Assembly (NCBI GenBank): GCA_947626145.1
Contig: CANQRB010000009.1
Location: 1 to 64,000, forward strand
Direction of reading: 5' to 3'
Source of the DNA: an uncultured Clostridia bacterium
GTDB taxonomy: Bacteria > Bacillota > Clostridia > UMGS1883
Length of the DNA: 64,000 nt
The position numbers and the translations under genes were made by a program. The notes beneath the pieces were generated by a model that was not told the origin of the DNA, ran no database searches, and saw nothing but the letters and a program-made list of their open reading frames with translations. Shown piece by piece: positions 8,745-17,907 of the stretch. Numbering within the stretch: the stretch's first letter is position 1; every line of letters starts with the position of its first letter.

Positions 8745-10225
8745 CAGGCTCCCTCCCGTATGATTTTATATATCATATCCATGTCCAGACTCCGCCTCAC
8801 CTCGGCGGCCAGCAGTTTGTACTTTGACTCCCTGAAAACCCGGCGATCGACGGCCTTGCCGGTGTATTTCAGGCCCTTGCGCCCGAACAGCGCTTTGACG
8901 AGGGCTCCGGAAACGTCCGCACGGTCAAAGACCCCGTGAAGATATGTGCCGCAGACGCTGCCCCTGACCACTCCGTCCGTTCGGCCGTTTTCCAAAATCA
9001 AAAGTCCTTTTTCGTCTGAGCGCGTTTCGCCCATATGGATCTCATAGCCCTCGGTCATGGCTCCATTAAGGCAGGAGAAAAAGCCTTCCTCAACGGAAAA
9101 ACGCCCACGTGTTCGGGCGCAGAGCTTTTCGCCCCGAAGCCTTGTCTCAATGTTCAACAGCCCGAGACCGGCGGTCTCGCCCCCTCCCTCGGCGGCTTCC
9201 AGATCGGAAATTTTTCTGCCCAGCAGCTGATAACCGCCGCAGATGCCGAAAACCGGCGTCCCCACCGAGACTAGCCTTTGGATAGCGGGCGCGAAGCCCG
9301 TCTCTCGCAGCCAGTTCATGTCGGAAACTGTGCTCTTTGTGCCTGGTAGGATGAGAAGGTCGGGTTCACCCAGGCCGGAGGGGCGGCTCACGAACCGGAG
9401 ACCCACGCCGTCAAACTGGAAAAATACGTCGAAGTCGGTGAAATTGGATATTCTGGGCAGCCGTATCACCGCTATGTCTATGAGGCCGTCCCTGTTTTGC
9501 GTCAGCTTTTCGCTTAGACTGTCCTCGTCCTCGAGTCCGGTCTCTATCCATGGCACGACGCCGGCCACAGGCTTGCCGCTTCGTTCCTCGAGGATGTTTA
9601 CCCCGCTGTCGAAGAGACTCCGGTCGCCGCGGAACTTGTTAACGATAAGGGCCTTAACCCGCTGTCTTTCTTCCGGCTCCAGAAGCATGAGCGTACCTAA
9701 AAGCTGAGCGAAAACTCCGCCCCTGTCTATGTCGCCCACCAGCAGCACCGGTGAGCCGGTTAGCTTTGCGAGACCCATGTTGACGATGTCGTCCTTCTTC
9801 AGGTTCAGCTCCACCGGACTGCCGGCCCCCTCGATGACGATAAGGTCGTAGGCTCGGGCGAGCTGCCTGTATGCGTCCATAATTTCGTGGATTAAATCTT
9901 TCTTATACTTAAAATAATCCACCGCCCGCATATTGCCACGCACCCTGCCGTTTACGATTACCTGAGAACCCATGTCGGTGCCGGGCTTGAGCAGTATGGG
10001 GTTCATGAGGGCGCTGGGCTCGGTTCCGGCGGCCTCGGCCTGCATGGCCTGGGCACGGCCTATTTCCAGTCCGTCCGGCGTCACGAAGGAGTTGAGGGCC
10101 ATATTCTGGCTTTTAAAGGGCGCCACACTGTACCCGTCCTCACGGAATATCCGGCAGAGGGCTGCTGTCAGCAGGCTTTTTCCCACGTTTGACATGGTGC
10201 CCTGGAGCATGATTGAGCTTGACAT
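8744..10225 (-). CDS. cobQ: Cobyric acid synthase, glutamine-dependent amidase
   Basis: Amidates carboxyl groups b, d, e and g of adenosyl-cobyrinic acid a,c-diamide, using ATP and glutamine (called cbiP in anaerobic pathways). 493 aa. It has an N-terminal MinD-like ATPase (LQGTMSNVGKSLLTAALCR at residues 8-26; FKSQNMALNS) and a C-terminal class I glutamine amidotransferase with nucleophile Cys in FGICGGYQLLG and late His in YLHGVFD. The start is set by GGAGGG 7 nt upstream. cobD ends immediately before it with no gap. Confidence 0.96.
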   Translation of the reverse strand: MSSSIMLQGTMSNVGKSLLTAALCRIFREDGYSVAPFKSQNMALNSFVTPDGLEIGRAQAMQAEAAGTEPSALMNPILLKPGTDMGSQVIVNGRVRGNMRAVDYFKYKKDLIHEIMDAYRQLARAYDLIVIEGAGSPVELNLKKDDIVNMGLAKLTGSPVLLVGDIDRGGVFAQLLGTLMLLEPEERQRVKALIVNKFRGDRSLFDSGVNILEERSGKPVAGVVPWIETGLEDEDSLSEKLTQNRDGLIDIAVIRLPRISNFTDFDVFFQFDGVGLRFVSRPSGLGEPDLLILPGTKSTVSDMNWLRETGFAPAIQRLVSVGTPVFGICGGYQLLGRKISDLEAAEGGGETAGLGLLNIETRLRGEKLCARTRGRFSVEEGFFSCLNGAMTEGYEIHMGETRSDEKGLLILENGRTDGVVRGSVCGTYLHGVFDRADVSGALVKALFGRKGLKYTGKAVDRRVFRESKYKLLAAEVRRSLDMDMIYKIIREGA

Positions 10226-11236
10226 TTACATTCCCTCCCTCAGAATTTCGGAAACCGCGTCTATGAGCCTTTGGTTTTCTTCCCTTGTGCGGACGGCGGC
10301 GCGGTAGTATTCCGGCCCGAGACCGTGGTAGTCCGAGCAGCAGCGTATGGCGATCTTTCTTTGCAGCAAGGCCTCGTCCAGACCGACGGGCCCCCTAAAC
10401 AGGAGGAAGTTTGCCTTCGAGGGGTACACCTTGAATCCTAGCCCCTCCAGCGCGGCGCTCAGGAAGCCCCGTTCCCGGGCCACGAGACGCCTTGTCCTCA
10501 AAATGAAATCTCCGTCCCCGAGAGCCGCCAGACCGGCGATCTGGGCAGGGGTGGAAACGCTCCAGCACGGCCCCCGGGCGGCGGTTTTTTCCGCAAGAAT
10601 CCTGTCCTCGCAGACTGCGTATCCCAGCCGAAGCCCCGCCATGGCGTAATTTTTTGTGAAGGCCTTTATCACGACCTGGGGCCTTATCCGGAGCGGGGTT
10701 TCCGCAAAGTCCCCAAAGCAGCCGTCGAGTATCAGCACTGTGCCCAGTCGGCGGCACCTTTCGTCTATCCTTTTCAACAAACCCTCATCCAAGATTCCGC
10801 CATCGGGATTGTTGGGACTGGCAAGAAAAACCGCTCCGCGGGGAGGAATGCGCTCCAAAATTCCGGCGTCGGTACGAAAGCCCGCCTCCTCGCGGAGGTG
10901 ATAGCGGCAGATTTCAGCTCCCGCCTCAAGGGCCGCTTTCTCGTACTCGGAAAAGGTCGGCGCAGTCACAAGGACTGTTTCGGGCCTTATGGCCGCCGCA
11001 AGCCGGTAAATTACATCCGCCGCTCCGTTGCCGCAGACTATATTTTCGGGCCCGACACCCTCCTTCTCCGCCAGCGCCCGCCGCAGCGCCCGACAGTTGG
11101 GGTCGGGGTAGGCTTCAAAGTCCGCAATATGGGCCCTCAGGGCGTCCTGGGCGGCCTCCGGCATACCGAGAGGGTTGATGTTCGCAGAAAAATCAAGGGA
11201 GATTTCCCGTGAATAGATGTCTCCGCCGTGGCTCAC
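10226..11236 (-). CDS. cobD: Threonine-phosphate decarboxylase (CobD-type PLP enzyme)
   Basis: A fold-type I PLP enzyme, expected to make (R)-1-amino-2-propanol phosphate from L-threonine phosphate for the nucleotide loop. 336 aa. Visible features are DFSANINPLG near the N-terminus, LASPNNPDGG, ILDGCFGDF, and the PLP lysine in KAFTKNYAMAGLRLGY. GTG start overlapping the cbiB stop (GTGA). The family is shared with histidinol-phosphate aminotransferase, but the N-terminal signature and location between cbiB and cobQ support CobD. No PduX-like threonine kinase is present in the window. Confidence 0.9.
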   Translation of the reverse strand: MSHGGDIYSREISLDFSANINPLGMPEAAQDALRAHIADFEAYPDPNCRALRRALAEKEGVGPENIVCGNGAADVIYRLAAAIRPETVLVTAPTFSEYEKAALEAGAEICRYHLREEAGFRTDAGILERIPPRGAVFLASPNNPDGGILDEGLLKRIDERCRRLGTVLILDGCFGDFAETPLRIRPQVVIKAFTKNYAMAGLRLGYAVCEDRILAEKTAARGPCWSVSTPAQIAGLAALGDGDFILRTRRLVARERGFLSAALEGLGFKVYPSKANFLLFRGPVGLDEALLQRKIAIRCCSDYHGLGPEYYRAAVRTREENQRLIDAVSEILREGM

Positions 11237-12198
11237 GACATCACCCCCGCAATCAGCGCTCTGAAAATGACGGCAGCGATTAGGGTCAGTACAGAGGTCA
11301 CGTACATTAGGCGGTTGGCCCGGCGTATGTCCCCGGCTTCGATGGGCCGAAGTCCGTCGCCGATGACCGGCTTTTTGTGCGTGACGCCGAAATATCTGGC
11401 GTCCCCGGCCAGCTCCACACCCAGGGCCCCCGCCATGACGGCCTCGGTCTGGGCGGAGTTGGGGCTGTCATGCTTCAGCCTATCCCTCCTCCATATACGG
11501 AAGGCGTTTTTTCGGTCAAGACCGGCGATTTTTGCGGAAAATATCATAGTCAGGGCGGTCAACCGCGAAGGTATGAGGTTGAGGATATCGTCCAGCCTTG
11601 CGGCCGCTTTGCCAAAGTCGATATATCTCTCGTTTTTGTAGCCTATCATTGAATCCATTGTGTTGGCCGCCTTGTAAAAAAATCCCAGCGGCGCACCCCC
11701 GACAGCCATCCAGAACAGCGGTGCGGTGACACCGTCCGAGGTGTTTTCCGCCACGGTTTCAACGGCCGCACGGGTTATGCCGTCCCTGCCGAGGCAGTCC
11801 GTGTCGCGCCCCACTATCATCGAGACGGCCCGCCGGGCTTCCTCCACATCGCCTTTTTCAAGCCCTTGGCAGACCTTCATGCTCTCATCCCTCAGGCAGC
11901 GTGCCGCCAGCATATAACAGCACATTACGCTTTCCGCCGCCATACCCAGCCACAGGTTGGCTTTGTAAAAAACCACAAGCGCCGCCGCCGGGGCCAATGT
12001 CCACGTCAAAAGCATTATGGCGGTCAGCGCCGCACCCGCCGCCCGAGCCGGCATCAGCCGCCGAAGCGGCTTTTCCAGTCCGGTTATCATTTTGCCCATG
12101 AGCCGCACCGGATGGGGGAGAAAGTGCGGGTCGCCCACCAGAGCGTCCAGCGCAAAGCCCAGCATCAGCGGCAGCGCCGCAAAAAATCCCTCTCTCAT
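11233..12198 (-). CDS. cbiB: Adenosylcobinamide-phosphate synthase CbiB, membrane protein
   Basis: Joins adenosylcobyric acid to aminopropanol phosphate. About 321 aa with several hydrophobic helices. Family signatures are LGFALDALVGDPHFLPHPVR at the N-terminus, ENTSDGVTAPLFW and MDSMIGYKNERY. The ORF track begins at 12231, but ATG 12198 (MREGFFAALPL) forms an ATGA overlap with the stop of the upstream phosphatase gene and begins directly at the conserved region, so it is preferred. Confidence 0.94.
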   Translation of the reverse strand: MREGFFAALPLMLGFALDALVGDPHFLPHPVRLMGKMITGLEKPLRRLMPARAAGAALTAIMLLTWTLAPAAALVVFYKANLWLGMAAESVMCCYMLAARCLRDESMKVCQGLEKGDVEEARRAVSMIVGRDTDCLGRDGITRAAVETVAENTSDGVTAPLFWMAVGGAPLGFFYKAANTMDSMIGYKNERYIDFGKAAARLDDILNLIPSRLTALTMIFSAKIAGLDRKNAFRIWRRDRLKHDSPNSAQTEAVMAGALGVELAGDARYFGVTHKKPVIGDGLRPIEAGDIRRANRLMYVTSVLTLIAAVIFRALIAGVMS

Positions 12199-12746
12199 AG
12201 CCTCTCCGTTATCCTCAGAACGCCGTCCCATTCGGTTATGTAGCCGCCGCCGTTCTCTACATGATATTCATAAAATTCCTTTTTGGGGACGGCATAGCGT
12301 TCCAGAATTGCCATTATTGTTCCACCGTGCGCCACAAGGGCCGTCGCGCCGGAAAGAGTGGGGAGGAGAGCCTCAAAGGCGGCGGCGCAGCGTTCGCAGA
12401 AGCCCCGCTTCGATTCTCCGCCGGGGAAGGCCATCTCTCCGCCGCTGTCTATCCAGCTCTGATAGGCTGGCGTGCCGTTGAGCTCGTCATAGCTGCGGCC
12501 CTCAAATTCTCCGAAATCACACTCTCTCAGGCCGTCGCAAATGATTGGTTCCCTGTCGGGATAGATGAGCCTGGCGGTCTCGGTGCAGCGGAGCAGGGGA
12601 CTCGTCACAACGGTGTCGGCCGCGGGATAGGACTTTCGCTCCAGCTCCGCCCGTCCCGCGGAGCAAAGCGGTTCGTCGGTACGGCCTATGTATCTGCCCT
12701 CAAGATTTCCGGCGGTTCTGCCGTGGCGTATAAAAATCAGCTTCAT
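12195..12746 (-). CDS. cobC: Histidine phosphatase family protein, probable alpha-ribazole phosphatase
   Basis: 183 aa after trimming. A phosphoglycerate-mutase-like histidine phosphatase with the catalytic motif FIRHGRTAGNLEGRY at residues 4-18, the acid EFEGRSYDEL, and the second histidine in ALVAHGGTI. In this position it most likely dephosphorylates alpha-ribazole-5'-phosphate or adenosylcobalamin-5'-phosphate (CobC). Start ATG 12746 has AGGAG upstream and an ATGA overlap with the preceding gene; the longer ORF-track start is not supported. The operon context makes the substrate likely; motif alone would not. Confidence 0.85.
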   Translation of the reverse strand: MKLIFIRHGRTAGNLEGRYIGRTDEPLCSAGRAELERKSYPAADTVVTSPLLRCTETARLIYPDREPIICDGLRECDFGEFEGRSYDELNGTPAYQSWIDSGGEMAFPGGESKRGFCERCAAAFEALLPTLSGATALVAHGGTIMAILERYAVPKKEFYEYHVENGGGYITEWDGVLRITERL

Positions 12747-13075
12747 TTTACCTCTCCTTTTATCACTGTCGGAATACCGCAGGTCACCCGCTCCACGGTT
12801 ACTGCCCTCGCCGCCAGCAGACAGCCTGCCCGACCCACCTGCTCCCGCCACATGCGGTCGAACCTGTCCAGCGGGATAATGCCGCAGCCTATCTCGTCCA
12901 TGACGATTACCGCGTCCGGATTTTCATTCGCAAATCGCTCCGTCTCGGCCAGCGGGTCAAGTCCGTCGGCCATCCATTCCCTTATTTTCAAATGGAAGCC
13001 GCCAACGCAGCTCCCGTACCTTTCCATGGCGTAACGGGTCTTGCCCTGACAGGCCCCTCCTACTATAAGTCTCAC
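12743..13075 (-). CDS. Short CobU-like protein (second, reduced CobU paralog)
   Basis: 110 aa. The N-terminus has a CobU-type P-loop (GGACQGKT at residues 6-13). The C-terminal half matches the end of CobU (VIVMDEIGCGIIP, LLAARAVTVERVTCGIP). The central part of full-length CobU, including the RHR region with the guanylylated His, is missing, so it is about 60 residues shorter than the paralog at 13845-14360. A role limited to nucleotide binding or adenosylcobinamide kinase activity is possible but not shown. It is not obviously a decaying gene: both ends are coupled to neighbours by 4-nt overlaps (GTGA and ATGA). Confidence 0.7.
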   Translation of the reverse strand: MRLIVGGACQGKTRYAMERYGSCVGGFHLKIREWMADGLDPLAETERFANENPDAVIVMDEIGCGIIPLDRFDRMWREQVGRAGCLLAARAVTVERVTCGIPTVIKGEVK

Positions 13076-13848
13076 AGTACATACCCCCTGATCAAATCGG
13101 CCCCGACCGAGGCGGCTAATGCGGCAAGCTCACAGGTTTGCAGGAAATATCCCGCCAGATCTCCGGTGACGCCGCCGAATTTTTTGTATGACATACGGCG
13201 GTAATGGGCGAAGCTCAGGACTTCGGCGGCAAAGGCGCAGAGACCCGGGAGCGGATCGGCTAAAAGTGACAGGACAAGTGTCAGCGACAAAATCGCAAGC
13301 ACGCTTATGACGACCGCCCTTTTGTGAGCGGGACGGCGGAAGCTTTGCAGCGCCCCGTCTTTTTTGGCGCATCTCAGGGTCACCGCTCCAAGACCGCTGA
13401 GGGCCCTTGACTGTATAAAGATCAGGGAGCAGACCGTAATCATGCGTTGGTTTTTGAGCTGCGAGAACAGCCCCGCCTGTATCAGCAGATAAAGTCCGAG
13501 CCTGACTGCCGCAAAGGAGCCTATGTGCGGGTCATCCATGACCTCCAGCATTTTTTCCCTTGTGCCCCAGCAGGCCAGAGCGTCACAGACGTCGCAGTAG
13601 CCGTCGAGGTGTATGCCGCCGGTTATCAGCACCGGCACGGCGGCGGCCACCGCCCCGAGGAGGAGGCCGTTCACTCCAAGGGCGCTGCCGAGGCGCAGCC
13701 AGAGCAGCAGCACGCCCCCGATTACGGCTCCCACGAGGGGAAAGAAGCACAGGGCCCATTGGCGGTTTTCCTCTTTCCACTCCACATTGGGCACGGGAAT
13801 ACGCGAGTACATGAGAAAGGCCGAAAAAAGAGAATTTATCAGCTTCAC
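13072..13848 (-). CDS. cobS: Adenosylcobinamide-GDP ribazoletransferase (cobalamin synthase)
   Basis: A membrane enzyme that joins adenosylcobinamide-GDP and alpha-ribazole (phosphate) to make cobalamin (phosphate). 258 aa with about six hydrophobic helices. Typical motifs are FLMYSRIPVP near the N-terminus, TGGIHLDGYCDVCDAL around residues 76-91, and KFGGVTGDLAGYFLQ near the C-terminus. GTG start overlapping the cobU stop. The tail overlaps the short cobU-like gene. Confidence 0.95.
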   Translation of the reverse strand: MKLINSLFSAFLMYSRIPVPNVEWKEENRQWALCFFPLVGAVIGGVLLLWLRLGSALGVNGLLLGAVAAAVPVLITGGIHLDGYCDVCDALACWGTREKMLEVMDDPHIGSFAAVRLGLYLLIQAGLFSQLKNQRMITVCSLIFIQSRALSGLGAVTLRCAKKDGALQSFRRPAHKRAVVISVLAILSLTLVLSLLADPLPGLCAFAAEVLSFAHYRRMSYKKFGGVTGDLAGYFLQTCELAALAASVGADLIRGYVL

Positions 13849-14360
13849 AGGCTCCCTCCTTTGAGAATGACCGGTATTCCGCAGACGGTTTCTATCACTC
13901 TGTCGGCCATTTCAGCCAATTTTCCGTTAATACGCCCTATATTTCGTATATATTCGGCGGTTTCGGGCGGATAGAAAAAACCGTCGCCGCCTACCTGGGA
14001 CGTGACGACAATGAGCTCACCCGCCCGCCTGTTCAGTTCCGCTATGTCGGCCGCGATTTTTTCCACCGGATCGGCCACTTTGGCGGAAAAGGTTTCGTTG
14101 GCGCAGAGATTGGCCACGCATTCCAGCAAAACCACGCTGCCAGGTGAAATCGGAGCGCGGGCGACGTCGGTGTACCGCTCCACCGTGACAAAGCCCTTGC
14201 CCTCCCTTTGGCGTCGGTGACGGGTGATGGCCGCCTCGGCTTCGGCGCCGAAGGGCTCCATTGTGGCTATGTAAAATTTTTTGCCGGGAAGCTCCGCCGC
14301 CAACGACTCGGCGGCGGCGGATTTACCGCTCTTACTGCCGCCGGTTATCAGTGTCATCAT
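13845..14360 (-). CDS. cobU: Adenosylcobinamide kinase / adenosylcobinamide-phosphate guanylyltransferase
   Basis: 171 aa, full-length CobU: P-loop GGSKSGKSAAAE at residues 7-18, the RHRRQR segment with the candidate guanylylated His near residue 50, VLLECVANLCANE, VTSQVGGDG and the C-terminal GRINGKLAEMADRVIETVCG. It phosphorylates adenosylcobinamide and transfers GMP to it, activating it for CobS. The start overlaps the end of cobT by 29 nt. Two ATGs (14360, 14357) are possible. Confidence 0.94.
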   Translation of the reverse strand: MMTLITGGSKSGKSAAAESLAAELPGKKFYIATMEPFGAEAEAAITRHRRQREGKGFVTVERYTDVARAPISPGSVVLLECVANLCANETFSAKVADPVEKIAADIAELNRRAGELIVVTSQVGGDGFFYPPETAEYIRNIGRINGKLAEMADRVIETVCGIPVILKGGSL

Positions 14361-15396
14361 AATTTACGTACCTTTCCATGTTCAGATCCTCAAACCTGTG
14401 GGCGGAATTGTAGACCGCCAGCGCCCCGTCAAGCAGCGGCAGGAGCAGAATTCCGCCGGTGCCCTCGCCGAGGGCCAGCTCCGCTGTGATTATGGGCTTA
14501 AGGCCAAGGCGCGCCAAAAGCGGTCTGCCCGCCGGTTCCCCCGAAACGTGGGAGCAGAGCATGAAGTCTTTGGCCATCGGCTCGATTTCGGCGGCAATTA
14601 CCGCCGCCGCCGCTGAAATCAGGCCGTCGATTATTACCGGCAGCCGGTACACCGCTCCGCCAAGGAAAAGCCCGGCCATTCCGGCGATGTCGAGCCCGCC
14701 CGGCCCGGCCAGCAGCCCCATCGGATCGGCTTTGTCCGGCCTGTTGACGGACAGAGCCCGACGAATGGCGCTGACTTTACGGCGGAGACCGCCGTCGTCC
14801 AGTCCGGCCCCGCGTCCCGCCGTTACCTCGGGCGGCAGATCCAACAGCGCCGATGCGAGGGCGGCGGCGGTGGTGGTGTTGCCTATGCCCATTTCTCCTG
14901 CAACTATGATTTTGCAGCCCTGCCTTTTCAGATCTCTTACCAGATCCATGCCGACGGAAACTGCGGCGGAGGCCTGGGCCTCCGTCATGGCGGGCCCAAG
15001 GGCGATATTGCCGGTGCCGGCCCTTATCCGCCGGTCAAGGACGCCCGGAACAGGGGAGTTCATGCCAATGTCCACCGGCAGGACGTTTGTCCCGAAGGTT
15101 CTTGCCATCACGTTTATGCTGGAGGTGCCGGCGGCGAGGGCGGCGGCCACTATGGCCGTAACCTCGCTGCCCGACTGGGTCACGCCCTCGGCCGTTACGC
15201 CGTTGTCGGCACATAGCACGACCGCCGTCCGACTGTCGAGGTCAAAGCTTTCGCTGCCGTAAATGGCAGCGATTTTTGTAACGGCGTCCTCCAGCAGTCC
15301 CAAGCCGTGTATTGGCTTGGCCACGCCGTTCCACCTTTCCCTGGCCCTTTGAGCGGCCCCATCGTCACCGGGACGGATCGATTTTATGCGCTTCAT
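14332..15396 (-). CDS. cobT: Nicotinate-nucleotide--dimethylbenzimidazole phosphoribosyltransferase
   Basis: Activates the lower-ligand base by phosphoribosyl transfer from nicotinate mononucleotide. 354 aa. Recognised by VVLCADNGVTAEGVTQSGSE, GEMGIGNTTTAAAL, and the catalytic Glu in LALGEGTGGILL. The start ATG 15396 has AGGAG 7 nt upstream and overlaps cbiA by 32 nt. No bluB or bza gene for dimethylbenzimidazole synthesis is in the window, so the base may come from elsewhere or from outside the cell. Confidence 0.96.
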   Translation of the reverse strand: MKRIKSIRPGDDGAAQRARERWNGVAKPIHGLGLLEDAVTKIAAIYGSESFDLDSRTAVVLCADNGVTAEGVTQSGSEVTAIVAAALAAGTSSINVMARTFGTNVLPVDIGMNSPVPGVLDRRIRAGTGNIALGPAMTEAQASAAVSVGMDLVRDLKRQGCKIIVAGEMGIGNTTTAAALASALLDLPPEVTAGRGAGLDDGGLRRKVSAIRRALSVNRPDKADPMGLLAGPGGLDIAGMAGLFLGGAVYRLPVIIDGLISAAAAVIAAEIEPMAKDFMLCSHVSGEPAGRPLLARLGLKPIITAELALGEGTGGILLLPLLDGALAVYNSAHRFEDLNMERYVNYDDTDNRRQ

Positions 15397-16726
15397 TTCT
15401 GTACTCCTGACATTTTTTGATAAAGTTCACGGCCGTTTCCGGAGCGGAATAAAAATACAGGTGCGGAAATCCGGCGTAGAGAGAAGGCCCGCAGTGGGCG
15501 CAGCGGTAAGTCCTGCCGTCGGCCTTTTCCGCCGTCATGCTGCCGCCGGGGGAGGTGCTGTCCCAGTAATGAAACTCGTGGGCCTTGATTTTTTTCCCCC
15601 TGTCCGCCAGCATACAGCCGTTTTCCGCCGTAAGTGTGACGTAGCCGAAGCGCCGCAGGCTGTCGGTTTTGAAGGCTTTGCCCTCAATGGCGCCCACCAT
15701 CGGCCAATCGTTGCCATCGCCGTCCTCCATCGAGGCGTGCAGGTACATGAAGCCGCCGCACTCGGCTATCGTGGGCAGTCCGGCGGCGATTTTGGAGCGG
15801 ATGTCCTCGAGCATGGGCCTGTTGGCGGAAAGCCGCCGGGCGTAAAGCTCCGGATAGCCGCCGCCCAAAATCAGTCCGTCCGCGCCGTCGGGCAGGGAGC
15901 GATCGCAAAGTGGAGAAAACTCCGCCGTATCACAGCCCAGCTCCCGCAGGAGGTCGAGATTGTCCTCATAGTAAAAGCAAAAGGCGTTGTCCCTCGCCAC
16001 GGCAATCCTCGGCGGAGCGCCGGAGATTTTGGGTATTTCCGGGGGAGAGGACTGTCTGCACGGCCCAGCTTCGGCCAGCTCAAGTATGCGGTCGATGCTG
16101 ATATGCTCCTCCGCCAGTTCACCCAGCCGGGCCACTTTTTCCTTTAAATCAGCTGCCTCGTCCGCCGTGACAAGGCCAAGGTGACGGCTTTTGAACGCGC
16201 AGTCGGGCCTGACGGGCAGTCTGCCCAGATATTCGGCGCCCAGCTGCGAGCACAGCTCCCTCGTCTGCGACACAAGGCTGTCGGGCAGGCGGTTAAAGAT
16301 AAATCCGGCTATGTTGTTTGGATTGCGGAAGGTCAGGAAGCCCTTTATCACCGCTCCGACGGAAAGGCTCATGCCCCGGCAGTTCACCACGATTATGGCG
16401 GGAGTCCCCGTTTCCAGAGAAAGGCTGTGGGACGAGCCGGCCTCGGCCGCTCCGTCGTAAAAGCCCATAACTCCCTCAATGACCGAAATCCCGGCCGAAT
16501 GTTTCTGCAAAAGAAAATTTACGGTATTTGCGTCGCAGAACCATGAGTCAAGATTGCGGGACGGCACGCCGATAATACGGCTGTGGAACATGGGATCGAT
16601 ATAGTCCGGCCCGCACTTGAAGGCCGACACGCCGGCTCTCCGGCTGACGAGGGCCTGAAGTATGGCGCAGGTGACGGTGGTCTTGCCGCAGCCGCTGGAG
16701 GTTCCGGCTATCATAAAACGTTTCAT
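15365..16726 (-). CDS. cbiA: Cobyrinate a,c-diamide synthase CbiA
   Basis: ATP- and glutamine-dependent amidation of side chains a and c of (cobalt-)cobyrinate. 453 aa. N-terminal dethiobiotin-synthetase-like ATPase domain (MIAGTSSGCGKTTVTCAIL at residues 5-23; KCGPDYIDPMFH) and C-terminal class I amidotransferase (GGGYPELYA; nucleophile in AECGGFMYL; AHEFHYWD). Coupled to cbiET by a 4-nt overlap. Confidence 0.96.
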   Translation of the reverse strand: MKRFMIAGTSSGCGKTTVTCAILQALVSRRAGVSAFKCGPDYIDPMFHSRIIGVPSRNLDSWFCDANTVNFLLQKHSAGISVIEGVMGFYDGAAEAGSSHSLSLETGTPAIIVVNCRGMSLSVGAVIKGFLTFRNPNNIAGFIFNRLPDSLVSQTRELCSQLGAEYLGRLPVRPDCAFKSRHLGLVTADEAADLKEKVARLGELAEEHISIDRILELAEAGPCRQSSPPEIPKISGAPPRIAVARDNAFCFYYEDNLDLLRELGCDTAEFSPLCDRSLPDGADGLILGGGYPELYARRLSANRPMLEDIRSKIAAGLPTIAECGGFMYLHASMEDGDGNDWPMVGAIEGKAFKTDSLRRFGYVTLTAENGCMLADRGKKIKAHEFHYWDSTSPGGSMTAEKADGRTYRCAHCGPSLYAGFPHLYFYSAPETAVNFIKKCQEYRNEAHKIDPSR

Positions 16727-17907
16727 CTCGGGTCGCTCCTGACAATAAAAACGGGATTTTCTGCCGTCATAAGACTGTGAGCGCCCACGGGCCGGGCACG
16801 GGTCACCGCCAGCTGGGTCACTTCGCTGTTTTTGCCGAAAACGGAAACGCAGCGGTTCAGTGTCTCGAGGGAAACGGCGTTTGCGACTATTATCGATGCC
16901 GGATTTTTCTCCCGTGCCGCGGCGACGATTCCTTCAAGTCTGCCCCCGCTCCCGCCAATGAACACCCTGTCAGGGGCGGGGAGGGAACGCAGAGCCTCCG
17001 GCGCGGCACCGGTGACGATTTCAATGTTGTCGCAGGCAAATTTCCTGCGGTTGCGGTCAACAAGCTCCGCCGCGTCGGGATTGCGTTCGACGGCGTACAC
17101 CCTTCCCTCGCCGCAGCGGAGGGCCATTTCCACCGAAACGGAGCCTGTGCCCGCTCCCACGTCCCAGCAGACGTGAGCGGGGGAAATGTCCAGCTTTGCC
17201 GTGCTTACGCAGCGCACTTCGGCCTTGGTCATTGGCACGTCCCCACGGATAAATTCTCCGTCGGGAATGCAGCTCCGGGGGCTTTGCCAATTTGGGTTTT
17301 CCGCGATTACCGCGCTGAGGGTCGAGGCTTCGGCGCCGCACAGCTCCTCCGCATAGCCTGCGGTTATCCTTTCGTTTTCAAGGGCCAGATTTTCGCCCAC
17401 GCTGATTTTTGTCCCGCCCAGACCGTAGTCGGTCAGACGGCGGCACACCGTTCCGACAGTCATTCCGCCGCCCAGCAGAAAAAAGGTTCTTTCATGTGAA
17501 GCCACGGCGCGGGCGATGTTCCCGTCACGGCCGTGCAGGCTGACGAAATACAGACCCTCCCACTGCGTTTTCAGCCTTGAGCAGAGGTAGACCGGGGTCG
17601 AGATGCCGCATATTACCCGTGTGTCGAGCCCGTCAAGCAGGGGCAGGAGCCTTTTAGCCCCGCTGTAAAAGCCGCAGTCCCCCGACATAAGCACTGCGCA
17701 GCGCCCGCAGGGGCTTGCTTTTATATAGGCGGCGATCTCCGCGCTGTCGTAGGAGACCAGCGACGGCTTGTCTCCAAGGTCGAAAAGGCTCAATACCCGT
17801 CCCGCGCCTATGCAGACCTCCGCGTCTCTGACGGCAGCCGAGGCTTCGGCGGTGAGGGTCGAGGCTCCGTCCATCCCGACGCCTATTATGTAAACGGTTT
17901 TATTCAC
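16723..17907 (-). CDS. cbiET: Fused CbiE-CbiT precorrin-6B C5,15-methyltransferase (decarboxylating)
   Basis: A 394-aa fusion. Residues 1 to about 200 are the tetrapyrrole methylase CbiE (IIGVGMDGASTLT; LMSGDCGFYSGAKRLLPLL). Residues about 205-394 are the Rossmann-type CbiT (DVGAGTGSVSVEMALR, FIGGSGG). Together they methylate C5 and C15 and decarboxylate the C12 acetate. The fusion is common (CobL architecture). Coupled on both sides by 4-nt overlaps (cbiJ upstream, cbiA downstream). Confidence 0.95.
   Translation of the reverse strand: MNKTVYIIGVGMDGASTLTAEASAAVRDAEVCIGAGRVLSLFDLGDKPSLVSYDSAEIAAYIKASPCGRCAVLMSGDCGFYSGAKRLLPLLDGLDTRVICGISTPVYLCSRLKTQWEGLYFVSLHGRDGNIARAVASHERTFFLLGGGMTVGTVCRRLTDYGLGGTKISVGENLALENERITAGYAEELCGAEASTLSAVIAENPNWQSPRSCIPDGEFIRGDVPMTKAEVRCVSTAKLDISPAHVCWDVGAGTGSVSVEMALRCGEGRVYAVERNPDAAELVDRNRRKFACDNIEIVTGAAPEALRSLPAPDRVFIGGSGGRLEGIVAAAREKNPASIIVANAVSLETLNRCVSVFGKNSEVTQLAVTRARPVGAHSLMTAENPVFIVRSDPR

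Noticed and set aside
12743-13075. Short CobU-like gene as a pseudogene
   Set aside because: It has intact start/stop overlaps with both neighbours and retains the P-loop, so a functional reduced protein is more likely.
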